64,000 bases of DNA from Ralstonia pickettii (GTDB lineage: Bacteria > Pseudomonadota > Gammaproteobacteria > Burkholderiales > Burkholderiaceae): the NCBI RefSeq assembly GCF_000607165.1, contig NZ_JFZG01000031.1:1-64000 (forward strand). Direction: 5' to 3'. The translations under genes and the position numbers were made by a program. Of this stretch, positions 1 through 8,390 are shown in pieces (position 1 is the first letter of the stretch; each line of letters opens with the position of its first letter). Under the pieces are notes generated by a model that searched no databases, had not been told where the DNA came from, and was given only the letters and a program-made list of their open reading frames with translations.

Positions 1-1
1 T

Positions 2-268
2 GCGTTGCTGCTCTACAAATCCGATTGGGATCTGCAGCGTGCGAGCGCTCTCTATTGCCGCCTGAAGATACTGCCGCCGCTTCCGAATGGCCTCGACGGC
101 AATTTGATGGGCCTGAACCCCTTCCATGACTACCCGGCATGGCAGGTGATCAATTCAGCGCAGCGCGTGGCAGAGGCTCGTACTGACGCTCGACCCGTGC
201 AGCAGCAGATCGCAGGCGTGAAACATGAGCTCGAATTGCGATACAGGGAATGGCTTGCCAAGCAATAG
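2..268 (+). CDS. Hypothetical protein, C-terminal part (cut by window start)
   Basis: The reading frame is open from the first bases of the window and stops at 268. The visible product is about 88 residues long, hydrophilic, and ends in a charged helix-like stretch. A TTG at position 5 could be a start, but the frame is open upstream of it and there is no visible ribosome binding site, so this is more likely the 3' end of a longer gene. It converges on the leftward gene that ends at 323. I recognise no family. Confidence 0.4.
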   Translation, partial: ALLLYKSDWDLQRASALYCRLKILPPLPNGLDGNLMGLNPFHDYPAWQVINSAQRVAEARTDARPVQQQIAGVKHELELRYREWLAKQ

Positions 269-322
269 GCTTCTGACTTGCACCCGGCCAGCGACGGTGG
301 GGAGCCATCATGCTGCGTGAAT

Positions 323-1225
323 TCAGATCTTTGGCAGCACGTCCTTCTCGAAAATTTCCATCGGCAGCATTCCATCGATCATGGCGTTGGAGGGAAGATC
401 ACGGAGTTGTTCCTGGTAGCCCGCCACGCCCATCACCGCGTAACCCAGGCGCCCGCCGGTAAGTTCGATTTCGCGCGGTGGCAACTGCTTCATGAGCTCC
501 ACCGTGGAGGACCTCATGCGCGTCATAAAAGCTTCAACAGTCATGCCTAGTTGCCTAAGTTGGGCGCGTGCCACGGGCGATGCTAGCTCATCGGGGTTGA
601 CTTTGTATGGGCGAAAATCCTTCGAAGCTGCCACCTCTGGTAGATATGCCGACATCGCAGGGTTGTCGTATGCCTGGTACTTCACGGTGACGTCTACCAC
701 CGCGAATGGAGGGGCGACCACGATTGCGTGAGGTGCGATGAAGTTGCCTTCATCAATGGAGTAGAAGTAGCGGGGCCTAGCCGATACCGAGTGTGGGAAG
801 TGAATGGTCAGATTGCTCTTCGCCGTGTAGTTCCAGACGTGAAGCTCGTCCAGAATCCTCGAGAGAACGCTCGACGCGGTAACGCACAATCCAGGGCGGC
901 CATCTCGAGCCACACGATTTGCGATGGCACTCGCAGCCACCAGGATCCTGTGCTCAGCGTGCTTTAGCTCGTCAGGAGAGTAGCTTCTTGCTTCGACAAG
1001 TCGAGCAACGAGATTCATTGCCGCCGGAGCTTGTGCTTCTGCGACGAGAAACGCCGGGGTGTCATGCAATCCGGGCTTTGAAGGGTCGATGCCGCGCTGT
1101 TTGAACCAGGCCTCGAGTTCGAGTTGTGTATTCGAGTCGCTTAGTTGCCAGGGGCCCGCAACTGCTGATGCTTTGGCTTCTTGGCCGCTTGCGGCCAGCA
1201 GCCTTTTCTGTTTTGCTTCTCCCAC
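323..1225 (-). CDS. Hypothetical protein, 300 aa
   Basis: The 300-residue product starts at a GTG, with a purine-rich GGGGATA stretch about 10 bases upstream. The N-terminus (MGEAKQKR) is basic and recalls the MGEAKRR start of many small plasmid or phage proteins. There is no signal peptide and no clear membrane segment, so it is probably cytoplasmic. It is the last of five leftward genes (5656 to 323) that probably belong to one backbone accessory region. No catalytic motif is recognised and no function is assigned. Confidence 0.6.
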   Translation of the reverse strand: MGEAKQKRLLAASGQEAKASAVAGPWQLSDSNTQLELEAWFKQRGIDPSKPGLHDTPAFLVAEAQAPAAMNLVARLVEARSYSPDELKHAEHRILVAASAIANRVARDGRPGLCVTASSVLSRILDELHVWNYTAKSNLTIHFPHSVSARPRYFYSIDEGNFIAPHAIVVAPPFAVVDVTVKYQAYDNPAMSAYLPEVAASKDFRPYKVNPDELASPVARAQLRQLGMTVEAFMTRMRSSTVELMKQLPPREIELTGGRLGYAVMGVAGYQEQLRDLPSNAMIDGMLPMEIFEKDVLPKI

Positions 1226-1345
1226 TGTGATATCCCCTATTGGCTGATGTAGTGCTGGGCGATCGAAAGGCCCGGGTCAATCGGCACCCCGAAAGTGATT
1301 CTCCGCAGCTTCGAAAGGCTTCGGAGGAGCTTCCTGCCTTCATGC

Positions 1346-1756
1346 CTAGTAGATAGAGCGCCCGACCTTTGAACAAGTTTGACCGATTGCCGAATAGGCT
1401 AAGTCATGCATCGGCGCCCCCCATTCTTGCGGATGCTTCGCCATGTATTCGTCGACGATCTTGAGTAGCTGAACGTCTGTCAGTCCAATGGCCTCGTTGC
1501 ATTGGCTGAGTTTCTGTGTGCGCGTGTTGTCGAGGTCGCCTCGAGCTGCAAGCATCGGTGCGAACAAGAAGCCGTCCATCAACCCCTCCAGGTAATGCAG
1601 CCGAGCCGGGGCGGGTAACGCTTCGAAACGGCTTCCGGAGATGAACCCAGCCGGAGGCGTATAGACGTCCGCGGGGGGGATCTTCTGGGCATGAGCAGTT
1701 ATGGCAAGAACCCCTATGGCCACTGCGGCGCCGGTGGAAGTCGTCGAGGTTTTCAT
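1346..1756 (-). CDS. Secreted small protein, possibly Rap1a/Tai-immunity-like
   Basis: The chosen start is the ATG at 1756, preceded by GGAG. It gives a 136-residue protein with a plausible signal peptide (hydrophobic core AVAIGVLAITAHA), so export to the periplasm is likely. The mature part has two cysteines. Its C-terminal half (VDEYMAKHPQEWGAPMHDLA) resembles the 'yLxxHPe...a' pattern of the Rap1a/Tai immunity family, whose members are small periplasmic proteins that often neutralise type VI effectors. No effector gene is visible nearby, so the family call is tentative. An upstream in-frame ATG at 1837 would remove the signal peptide and is not used. Confidence 0.6.
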   Translation of the reverse strand: MKTSTTSTGAAVAIGVLAITAHAQKIPPADVYTPPAGFISGSRFEALPAPARLHYLEGLMDGFLFAPMLAARGDLDNTRTQKLSQCNEAIGLTDVQLLKIVDEYMAKHPQEWGAPMHDLAYSAIGQTCSKVGRSIY

Positions 1757-1906
1757 TGCCGCTCCGTTGGCTCTTTCAGCGCATTGTACGACCGACAATA
1801 GACGCCAGAAGATGCATCGAAAGGCGTAGGCTCGCAACGTACCTGCTGACCGAACCGTCCCCCGCTCGGCTGGTTTGGCCAGTGAGCGGGGGTTCTGGCG
1901 CCAAGC

Positions 1907-2893
1907 CTAAACAGGCGCCAGCTTCTGGTACACGCTGCGCACAAACTGCTTGCGAAGCTGGTCGATCTTCACATCGTTGGCATCCTCAGAGATGCCGTTC
2001 GAGTAGACATCAGCGGCCCAAATGCCGTCCTGGAACTGTCCGAGATGCTTCGCCTGAGCAGGGTTGATGTCGAACAGATATTCCTTGTCGGGAACGACCA
2101 GGCGCTCCTGGTGACGGGGAATGTCAAACACCAACCGCGAGGAGCCGAGAGCGGCCAAACCAGCTTGGCCAAGCGACATCTCCACGCGCCACGCGCCGTA
2201 ATCGTACGCGTCCGGACGGAAAATTCGACAGTTCACCCATGGATTCACCACCTGAATGATCTCCCGAACTAGGGCCGCCTTGGCAGAGCGAAGGTAGCGT
2301 GCAGCGTCCGCATCTGGACGAATGTCCAGGAACAGACCGCCCGCCCACTGACCACGGATCAGTTTCACGCTCACCAGGTCGCGCTTGTTGCGGTTGCGCG
2401 TAACGGCAAACTCACCGTCTACCTTGTGCGTCGAAGCAGACGCAAGGCGGATGTGTGGCCCGCCGAAATTCGACGGGACCAAAAAGGTGGGGGAGGCCTC
2501 GAGCGATTCGGGTGACAGTCCGTTCACCATCAGATCAACGTCGTATGCGATGTCGAGATAGTCGTCAGAGCGTTGGCGTTCCGGCGAGCGTTTGGTGATG
2601 TCGATTTGGATAGTGATACCGCAGGCGGCTGCGGCGGCGGACTCAGCCATAGGGCGGTCGTCCGACAACGTCTCCAAGTGCTCGAGAAATGCGAGGTGTC
2701 GGAAATCGCTTGGCGCATAAGTGTGACCTGACGCAAGGGAGGCAACCAGCGATGCGTACGTCGGCAGGCCATAGCCGAACGCGATCGCTTCATTCAGATG
2801 GTGTTCCTTGACAGGGATGTTCTCGGCGATTGCCGATTTGATGGCGAGCATGCTCGCCCGAAGGTCTGCGCGACGGCGCAATTGGAACGACAT
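1907..2893 (-). CDS. Hypothetical plasmid protein, 328 aa
   Basis: The ATG at 2893 is preceded by GGAGATTT. The protein has 328 residues and looks soluble. Residues of about 10-55 form a helical segment with the pattern HLNEAIAFGYGLPTYASLVA. A related 'AxxxGYxxWxxL' pattern occurs near the N-terminus of the 346-residue protein at 58492, so the two may share a small N-terminal domain seen in plasmid and integrative-element proteins. The rest is not recognised. The long isoleucine/valine-rich middle suggests a mixed alpha/beta fold, but I assign no function. Confidence 0.6.
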   Translation of the reverse strand: MSFQLRRRADLRASMLAIKSAIAENIPVKEHHLNEAIAFGYGLPTYASLVASLASGHTYAPSDFRHLAFLEHLETLSDDRPMAESAAAAACGITIQIDITKRSPERQRSDDYLDIAYDVDLMVNGLSPESLEASPTFLVPSNFGGPHIRLASASTHKVDGEFAVTRNRNKRDLVSVKLIRGQWAGGLFLDIRPDADAARYLRSAKAALVREIIQVVNPWVNCRIFRPDAYDYGAWRVEMSLGQAGLAALGSSRLVFDIPRHQERLVVPDKEYLFDINPAQAKHLGQFQDGIWAADVYSNGISEDANDVKIDQLRKQFVRSVYQKLAPV

Positions 2894-3142
2894 AGAAATC
2901 TCCGCTTGTTCTTCGCTTTCAGCCGATTACGAAGCGAAGCCCCACGATGGAGATCACTTGTCGATCGAAATGCTTTTCGCGACACTTGGTCGCGTCTCTG
3001 GAGTCGGCTGCAACTCGGGGCGAGGGCCCTGGGCGATAGGCCCGAGCCAACTGTAGCGAATGCGCAATGGGAGTGCAAGAGCGAGTAGGACGCTATGCTG
3101 CAGCACCCCACACCGGCCCAGGCGGCCGGCGACGCTCCTTCC

Positions 3143-4468
3143 CTAGGTGGGGCTTGCGCGTCCCTCGACTCGAGTCGGGAGTGTGGGCATTTCAGCAGTC
3201 GAGGAAAGATCCCAATCCCACAGCATTACACCCTTCTGTTCGTAGAAACGGCGTTTCTCTTTTTTGCGCGCATCGTAGTCTTCGCGCCCTTGCACCCCGA
3301 AAATCTCCATGTAGCATCGGCGCGCGGACGTGTCGTACAAAATGAAGTCGGGGAGCACCTTTCCGGCTAAGGTGTCGTCGCTGATCTCAAGGCGGATGGG
3401 TTTGGTGAAGTCGCGGCCGGCGGCTACAAGTGCGTCTGCGACCGTTTCCTCGTACGAGGATTCCACCGGGATGAACCGAGTCGACACGCGCAAGAGGCCG
3501 GCATCTATCAGCTGTAGATTCCCGTGCGTCGTTCCTTCGACTTGGAAAATGCCTACAACGTGGCCTTCTCCGCTCGATAGTGTGTTCAACACCCGGCCGA
3601 ACCTTCGTTCCAGTCGCGCCAAAAGGGGCGCCTTGCAATACACCGGTTGGCCCATGTGTCCGAGTTGGAGTACATGGCTGCCGTACTTTCCCGGCTTGAC
3701 CGATCTGAGCGGAGCAATGATGAAGAGCGTTTCCTTGACGGCCGTCGCCGACTTGCCGGCTGCAAGCCTGGCTTGGGCGTCCAGATAGGCTCTCGTGGAA
3801 GTGAAGAGCGGCTCAAGGCGAGCGTTCAGTAACTCCTTGTTCCGGTCGGCCGATGCCGGCGAGTATCGTGGAGGAATGTACAGAACGTCAGGCAGTGAGC
3901 GCTTCCCGATTTTCCCAGTTTGCGCGGTCAATTCCAGTTCGTATCGCACTCGGCCCCAATCTCGTTCCCAGCCTGCTCGCCAGCGATGCAGCCCCGCCTT
4001 GTTCCAAAGATATTGGAGCGTGGCGAGAAGCGTGGATCCGCGTGTCGATGTCGAGGGTTTGTCAGATTGTTCGATGGGATCCGGGGTGCGCGTCGCCGCA
4101 TTGATTTTGAGCGACACCGAGTAGGCCGGAGTGATGTGGAACGTCCCGTCTGCGTCTTCAGAAAAGCATGACTTGCTTTCGGAAGACTGCCCCGACTCAT
4201 GCTCCGGTTCCTTGTAGAAGGGGCAGCTCAGAACGTCATGAGCTTCACCTTCATCTGGCCAGCCGGCCAAGAAGAAAACTGCAGCCGAGCCACTGTTTGA
4301 CTTGCGTCGGATCACCAGTCGCTGGGGAACTGGACCACAGAGGCACCAGCCATGGCCGGGATCAACTTTCGCCTCTGCGAACGCGTGTGAGTAGCGTGCC
4401 GGCGCTTCGCGCAAGGCAGCGAGTCTTATGCGGAGACTTCCGATGCGGACTTCAGGATTGGCGGACAA
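3143..4468 (-). CDS. DUF1173-family protein
   Basis: The product has 441 residues. The N-terminal third shows the DUF1173 pattern: CLC at about residues 42-44, then LVIRR, a GWPDEG stretch, and a CPFYK motif after a histidine, which together may bind metal. The C-terminal third (DFILYDTSARRCYMEIFGV, then a YDARKKEKRRFYEQ segment) resembles a nuclease-like or DNA-binding end. The start is a TTG with GAGG six bases upstream. It lies 80 bases after the frameshifted gene at 5656-4549 and is probably co-transcribed with it. DUF1173 proteins are common on plasmids and integrative elements; their role is unknown. Confidence 0.7.
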   Translation of the reverse strand: MSANPEVRIGSLRIRLAALREAPARYSHAFAEAKVDPGHGWCLCGPVPQRLVIRRKSNSGSAAVFFLAGWPDEGEAHDVLSCPFYKEPEHESGQSSESKSCFSEDADGTFHITPAYSVSLKINAATRTPDPIEQSDKPSTSTRGSTLLATLQYLWNKAGLHRWRAGWERDWGRVRYELELTAQTGKIGKRSLPDVLYIPPRYSPASADRNKELLNARLEPLFTSTRAYLDAQARLAAGKSATAVKETLFIIAPLRSVKPGKYGSHVLQLGHMGQPVYCKAPLLARLERRFGRVLNTLSSGEGHVVGIFQVEGTTHGNLQLIDAGLLRVSTRFIPVESSYEETVADALVAAGRDFTKPIRLEISDDTLAGKVLPDFILYDTSARRCYMEIFGVQGREDYDARKKEKRRFYEQKGVMLWDWDLSSTAEMPTLPTRVEGRASPT

Positions 4469-4548
4469 ATGATCCTCTCATCGGTTTGGCCAGAAGGCTG
4501 TTGCTCAATGCACCGATGGAAGAAGGCGATTTTGCCGCCCAAGCGAAC

Positions 4549-5656
4549 TCAATCCAGCGGAGCGTGCTTTTGCGGGTCGTATTCGCGGGCGAAATAGGCC
4601 TCGATCTCGCGGGCCGGCGCCTCGAGCGGGAAGGAGCGACAGATAAACTGCATGTCATCCTCAAGCGCAAGGCAGTACGCGCCCTCGGCAGCAATCGTTG
4701 TCGCGCTGCTATCGAGGCTAATCGTGAGGTCAATCGTGTAGGCGATTCGGCCCTTTGAGCGCACGTGCTTGATCAGGCCGATAGCGCTTTCGCTTTCGCG
4801 CAAGACACTAAACCCCCGACTTTTGAACGACTCGAAGAGGTCGTCGCTGCGTTGTTGTGCTGGACGTGCCGGCAGCGGCTGAGCGTCCAGTGCGGGCACC
4901 CGTTGCGGTGACGGATCGACCAACGTTAGGCGGGGCGTACTGGGAGAGTCGAACCGAGCAGCCTTGCCGTCGAGCTCGTTCGATGTAATCCGCGTCAGGA
5001 GCTGTGCCTTCACGAGTGAAGAAGACAACGTGCGTGCTTTTGGCAATGAGTTGCTGTACAACATGTCCATCGATTCCACTGTTCAACTTCGTTCTAACGT
5101 AATGAATGGGGTACATCTTCTGGGCAGCCCAAAGATGTAGTCCGACATCCATTCGTCGCCCTGCAAAGGTCACGTACTGGCAGTCGCTGCGTTTGCCAAT
5201 CAATCGCTCAAGCGTTACCTGAACGTGTTCGGGTGGTGCGTCGACGGACCCAATTGCCAACAATCTGAAAGGACTCTCGATCTCCTGACGAACGGCTTTG
5301 AGTTCGTTCATCACGAAGGCATCTGGAATTCCCCAGCTACTGCATGCTTCGATCAGGCTGCCGGGCTCGACCAGTTCATTCTGCAGGTCGGGGTGGCTCT
5401 CAACCGCATACAAGAGAGCACTCCTAAACACCCGCCCGCGCACTTGTTTCCAATCTTTGCGCCACGTCTCAGGTAGCCGCCGAAGCATCTTCCTGAGTTC
5501 ACGCAATGTCGGAGCGGCAAGAATTTCTTGTCGCACGACTTCATCAACGCCGCGGTACTTTTCGCTTTCCCAATAGTGGAAGATCGACCGATATCCCTCC
5601 CGTGAATCCAGGGAGACATCCATCAAGCCCATGAAGAACAGTTCAGATGCGATCAT
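4549..5656 (-). pseudogene. SLOG/DprA-like protein interrupted by a frameshift
   Basis: Translation from the ATG at 5656 gives about 237 sensible residues, then runs into a low-complexity tail that stops at 4808. A second frame carries a normal-looking sequence down to a stop at 4549. A one-base shift around 4925-4950, near a run of C residues, would join them into one protein of about 369 residues. Residues of about 150-237 read like a SLOG/DprA-type nucleotide-binding fold: LAIGSVDAPPEHV, a poorly kept GRRMDVGLHLWA in place of GGxxGVD, then HVVFFTREG and DYIERARRQGCSV. The family call is inference. The shift could be a sequencing error, a real mutation or programmed frameshifting. Confidence 0.5.
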
Positions 5657-6378
5657 GGGCTGATTCTGTCAGCCTGCCGTTCGATGAGAAACATCGAATC
5701 GGCTTCCAAGCTGGGGGGTATTCCAACCGCTATAGGGTCAACGTCGAGTTGCGCGACTTGACGAATGTTGTAACTTCCGTGTTTGAGGCCTGCCTTTCAG
5801 TTACCGCTAGGTTCGATACCCCACCGAAGTGGGGCTCCTGGGTATCAACACGATTCCAGGGAAATGTTAATAGATCGAAATATCGAGCTTATCGAGACTA
5901 AACTTAATACCCCGGTGGAGGGGGGTAATAAGGTTATCTACACCTTTTTCGTCCAGAAATAAAAGATGCTTAAGACGGTATTAAGCGATATTTACCGGTT
6001 AACTAAGTTTTGACGGCGCGCACCCAACTAAAGAGGGGGGGCTTTCGTTGCTGCAGCGTCGAGCCGATCGGTTCAGAAGCCGGCTTGTCCGCCAGGTTGG
6101 CGCCGCGATAGAGCTTCCTAACAGGAACTCAATTCGTTGACGCCCGTGAACAGGGTGAGGTATCCTCGTCTCATAGTGAGTGTCGACGACGCTCGTCATG
6201 CCAGCTAGGGCCACTAGCCTAAGACTGTAGGTTGCTGCGCGGCCGACAGTTTCTGCAGTTTCACGTCGCACGCCGAAAAACTCAGTTTTTGTTTTGCGGC
6301 ATCGCATCTACATCACCCAAGCGGGGAAGCCATTCCCGCGCTGGGTATGGCTTTCTCTGCATCTTCCAGCGAGAAACC
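5657..6378. other. 722-bp gene-free region with inverted repeats
   Basis: No convincing coding sequence lies here. The left part holds a cluster of GGGGTAT/ATACCCC elements and hairpins (5713-5986). The right part (5990-6378) shows nothing I can name. It separates the leftward block ending at 5656 from the rightward genes starting at 6379, so it must contain divergent promoters. Confidence 0.5.
5713..5986. repeat. Cluster of ATACCCC/GGGGTAT repeats and hairpins
   Basis: GGGGGGTATT occurs at 5713-5722. GATACCC and GGGTATC face each other at 5815-5845 around an inner CCCCAC-CGAA-GTGGGG hairpin. TTAATACCCC faces GGGGGTAATAA at 5905-5931. A further inverted repeat, GCTTAA-7 nt-TTAAGC, lies at 5968-5986. 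Repeated operator-like sites directly upstream of the leftward block suggest a regulator-binding or partition-type region; this is inference from the pattern alone. Confidence 0.55.
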
Positions 6379-6957
6379 ATGCCTTCAATTCATAACTCCT
6401 TCAGCAGCAAACCGAAGCGGTTGTGCAGCCGTTCCCGCCGCCTCAACAAGACCGAGCTGCAGGGCTTGATCGACGATCTACTGGCCCGGCAAGAGCTGTA
6501 CCGCCGGCGCGCTGACTATCCTTGGTTTCCTGGTGTACCAAATACTCGTTTGAGTTACGCGCGTGGCCAGCGACGCCTCCGACATTTGAAGCGTGCACTG
6601 AAGTCCGCACCGCGCGAAACCAATCAGCGCGGCAACGAGGTCGAGCGCTGGTTTAGGCCAAGCTCAAGCTTCACGTTCGACGCAACGCTGCGTGAGTACC
6701 AACGGTACTCGACCGATCAGGACGCCGAATGGTTTGGCGTGTGGGTCAACGTCATTCAGCGGAAGGTGTTCACCTACGCAGAGGGTGATTGCATCCTTGT
6801 CAGCTGTCCGACGGCTTTCTGTTTCGCCGCTGAGCTTGCCCACATGGAGCTGTTCTATGGTCCGGCGCCGGCGTTCATGCGCACTCTCAATGGAGACGGC
6901 TCATATTCGCGCTACGTGGAGACTCGTCCGGGTAGCGAACTGAACCAGACGAGCTGA
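6379..6957 (+). CDS. Hypothetical protein, 192 aa
   Basis: The ATG at 6379 follows GCGAGAAACC. The frame is open further upstream to 6232, but the N-terminal 49 residues this would add look non-coding. The protein is very basic over its first 85 residues (KPKRLCSRSRRLNK and a helix rich in Arg and Lys), which would suit nucleic-acid binding. A compact second half has a conserved-looking core (DAEWFGVWVNVIQRKVFTYAEGD). No family is recognised. The next gene is 229 bases downstream, after two hairpins. Confidence 0.6.
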   Translation: MPSIHNSFSSKPKRLCSRSRRLNKTELQGLIDDLLARQELYRRRADYPWFPGVPNTRLSYARGQRRLRHLKRALKSAPRETNQRGNEVERWFRPSSSFTFDATLREYQRYSTDQDAEWFGVWVNVIQRKVFTYAEGDCILVSCPTAFCFAAELAHMELFYGPAPAFMRTLNGDGSYSRYVETRPGSELNQTS

Positions 6958-7116
6958 CACGCGACGTCGGAAAGACTTGCCGCGAACCCTCGACCGGGTT
7001 CGCCAATGACCTTCGAGCGAGGGCTATTGGCAAACCGGTCTGGCAACAGGCGCAAAAAATGCCGGGAAGGAATTTTGGACGAAATGTCCGAGATGCGAGC
7101 TGACGCATTCAGTCAA

Positions 7117-7174
7117 TCCCCACGGGAGACACATTTCCCGTGCGGGAAGTGGGTCTGCCTGTGGCGTACACAGG
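7117..7174 (+). promoter_or_regulatory. Two hairpins, the second overlapping a strong SD sequence
   Basis: An inverted repeat pairs CCACGGGA with TCCCGTG(C)GG at 7117-7147. A second one, CCTGTG-GCGTA-CACAGG, spans 7158-7174 and its 3' arm contains the start of the AGGAGG ribosome binding site of the gene at 7187. Pairing of this arm would hide the site, so the leader may control translation of the small operon. This is inference from sequence. Confidence 0.45.
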
Positions 7175-7186
7175 AGGATCAAGATC

Positions 7187-7450
7187 ATGCAGTTTCAGGA
7201 TGTCCATAACGCAGCATTGAGGGCCTACGCCGAGGGCGAAACCCTCGTTATGGGCTTTAAGTTCGGAAAGGTCATCGGTGACAAGGGGATCGTGAAGCCG
7301 GAAGGCGATTTCCTCCGGTTTCACTACCTAGAAGACCTCGAGGCACATGTTGATGAGTCGCTTCTGCTGGACGAAACCAAGTTCTCCAGTCAGGGCTTCA
7401 CCAAGATGGTCCCGACGTCTCCTTTCGCCGAGTACTTCGTGGAGGCGTAA
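7187..7450 (+). CDS. Small hypothetical protein, first gene of a tight cluster
   Basis: The 87-residue product begins at an ATG with an AGGAGG ribosome binding site. It is acidic and soluble, with an alternating hydrophobic pattern (GETLVMGFKFGKVIGDKGIV) that suggests a small beta-rich fold. It overlaps the next gene by one base, so the two are translationally coupled. The cluster of four small genes (7187-8330) looks like one operon. No family is recognised. Confidence 0.65.
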   Translation: MQFQDVHNAALRAYAEGETLVMGFKFGKVIGDKGIVKPEGDFLRFHYLEDLEAHVDESLLLDETKFSSQGFTKMVPTSPFAEYFVEA

Positions 7451-7866
7451 TGCCTGTTACTCAAACTCCCCCAAGGGGCAAGGTGAAGGAGTCGGCGTTC
7501 GAAGCAGAAATGGCGCGGCGCAATCCATCAAATCGACGAGACTTCTTTACGGTTTCGACGGTCGCAATGGATGTTCCGAACTACGATCCGGCCCCTTTCT
7601 ATGCGACGGTCTGCAAGTCGTTCGAGAAGCAGTATGTGAAAGAGCAACGCCGAATTGAGCGTGCCCAGCGCGCAGAACTGCGAGCTCAGAAAGGCGTGGC
7701 CAAGTCTCGTCGACCGGGCAAGTTCTCGGAACCCACGACTGTCATGTCGATGGAGAGCATGCCCGAGCAGACTACTGCGGAGATCCATGCATTCATCCCA
7801 ATCGAGGCATATGACGACGTTCCCTTGCTCTCTGATGAGGAGATCCTGGGGCTTGCCGCTCGATGA
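7450..7866 (+). CDS. Small hypothetical protein, 138 aa
   Basis: The start overlaps the previous stop (TAATG) and its own stop overlaps the next start (ATGA), so it sits in the middle of a coupled operon. The middle is a basic helix rich in Arg, Lys, Glu and Ala (residues of about 65-90) and the C-terminal 30 residues are acidic. The layout resembles small adaptor or DNA-associated plasmid proteins, but no family is recognised. Confidence 0.6.
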   Translation: MPVTQTPPRGKVKESAFEAEMARRNPSNRRDFFTVSTVAMDVPNYDPAPFYATVCKSFEKQYVKEQRRIERAQRAELRAQKGVAKSRRPGKFSEPTTVMSMESMPEQTTAEIHAFIPIEAYDDVPLLSDEEILGLAAR

Positions 7867-8153
7867 CCTCACAATTGATGCGGTCGATCGGTGAACGGCT
7901 TCGGCTGTGGAAGTCGGAAGTTTGGGCGCGGCCGCTGTTGCTCGTTGAGTGGTGCGGCGCCGGCCTAGGCGTACTTGGTGCGGAGGTGTTGGCGCAGAAG
8001 TCTGCGTACTCAGCCTACGGCTGGGTTATCTGGCTCGTTTCCAACGTCCTTTGGATCGTGTTCGCGCTGAAGAAGCGGGCGTTCGGCCTGCTAGCGATGC
8101 AGTTGGTGTTCACGGTTACGTCCCTCCAAGGGGCCGTGAACTGGCTGCTCTAA
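7863..8153 (+). CDS. Small membrane protein, 96 aa
   Basis: The start overlaps the upstream stop by four bases. After a short amphipathic N-terminus there are probably three hydrophobic segments, at residues of about 22-45, 49-66 and 71-92, with KKR at about 69-71 between the second and third. It is therefore probably an inner-membrane protein. Its context is a coupled cluster of small unknown genes. No family is recognised. Confidence 0.6.
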   Translation: MTSQLMRSIGERLRLWKSEVWARPLLLVEWCGAGLGVLGAEVLAQKSAYSAYGWVIWLVSNVLWIVFALKKRAFGLLAMQLVFTVTSLQGAVNWLL

Positions 8154-8231
8154 TGACATTTTTCAACCCGTTGCGGGGACTTTGTTCCCCAGCATCGGGG
8201 AGCATGTCTTCGCCTCTTCTAGGAGAAGTGA

Positions 8232-8330
8232 ATGAACGTGCATGTGTTTGGTGGGGTACTCGTCGTTTTCGCGTTCCCGGCATTGCTCGCGGCAGCAGCG
8301 ATGTTCGGTGACGCGATCTATGTGAAGTAA
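8232..8330 (+). CDS. Very small membrane protein, 32 aa
   Basis: An AGGAGAAG ribosome binding site lies five bases upstream of the ATG at 8232. The 32-residue product is a single hydrophobic helix (GGVLVVFAFPALLAAAAMFG) with a short polar tail. It is immediately followed by a perfect-palindrome terminator. The good ribosome binding site and position at the end of the small-gene operon make it a credible small protein. A GGGGA-CTTTGT-TCCCC hairpin lies just upstream at 8175-8190. Confidence 0.5.
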   Translation: MNVHVFGGVLVVFAFPALLAAAAMFGDAIYVK

Positions 8331-8345
8331 CCCGTGTGCATATTG

Positions 8346-8376
8346 GGGGCCGACGATCGTCGGCCCCTATTGTTTT
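8346..8376 (+). terminator. Rho-independent-type terminator with perfect palindrome
   Basis: A perfect 22-bp palindrome centred on GACGATCGTC, with GGGGCC and GGCCCC outer arms (8346-8367), is followed by TATTGTTTT. It lies 16 bases after the stop at 8330 and before the start at 8391, and probably ends the small-gene operon. Confidence 0.6.
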
Positions 8377-8390
8377 GGAGATTCGGAATC

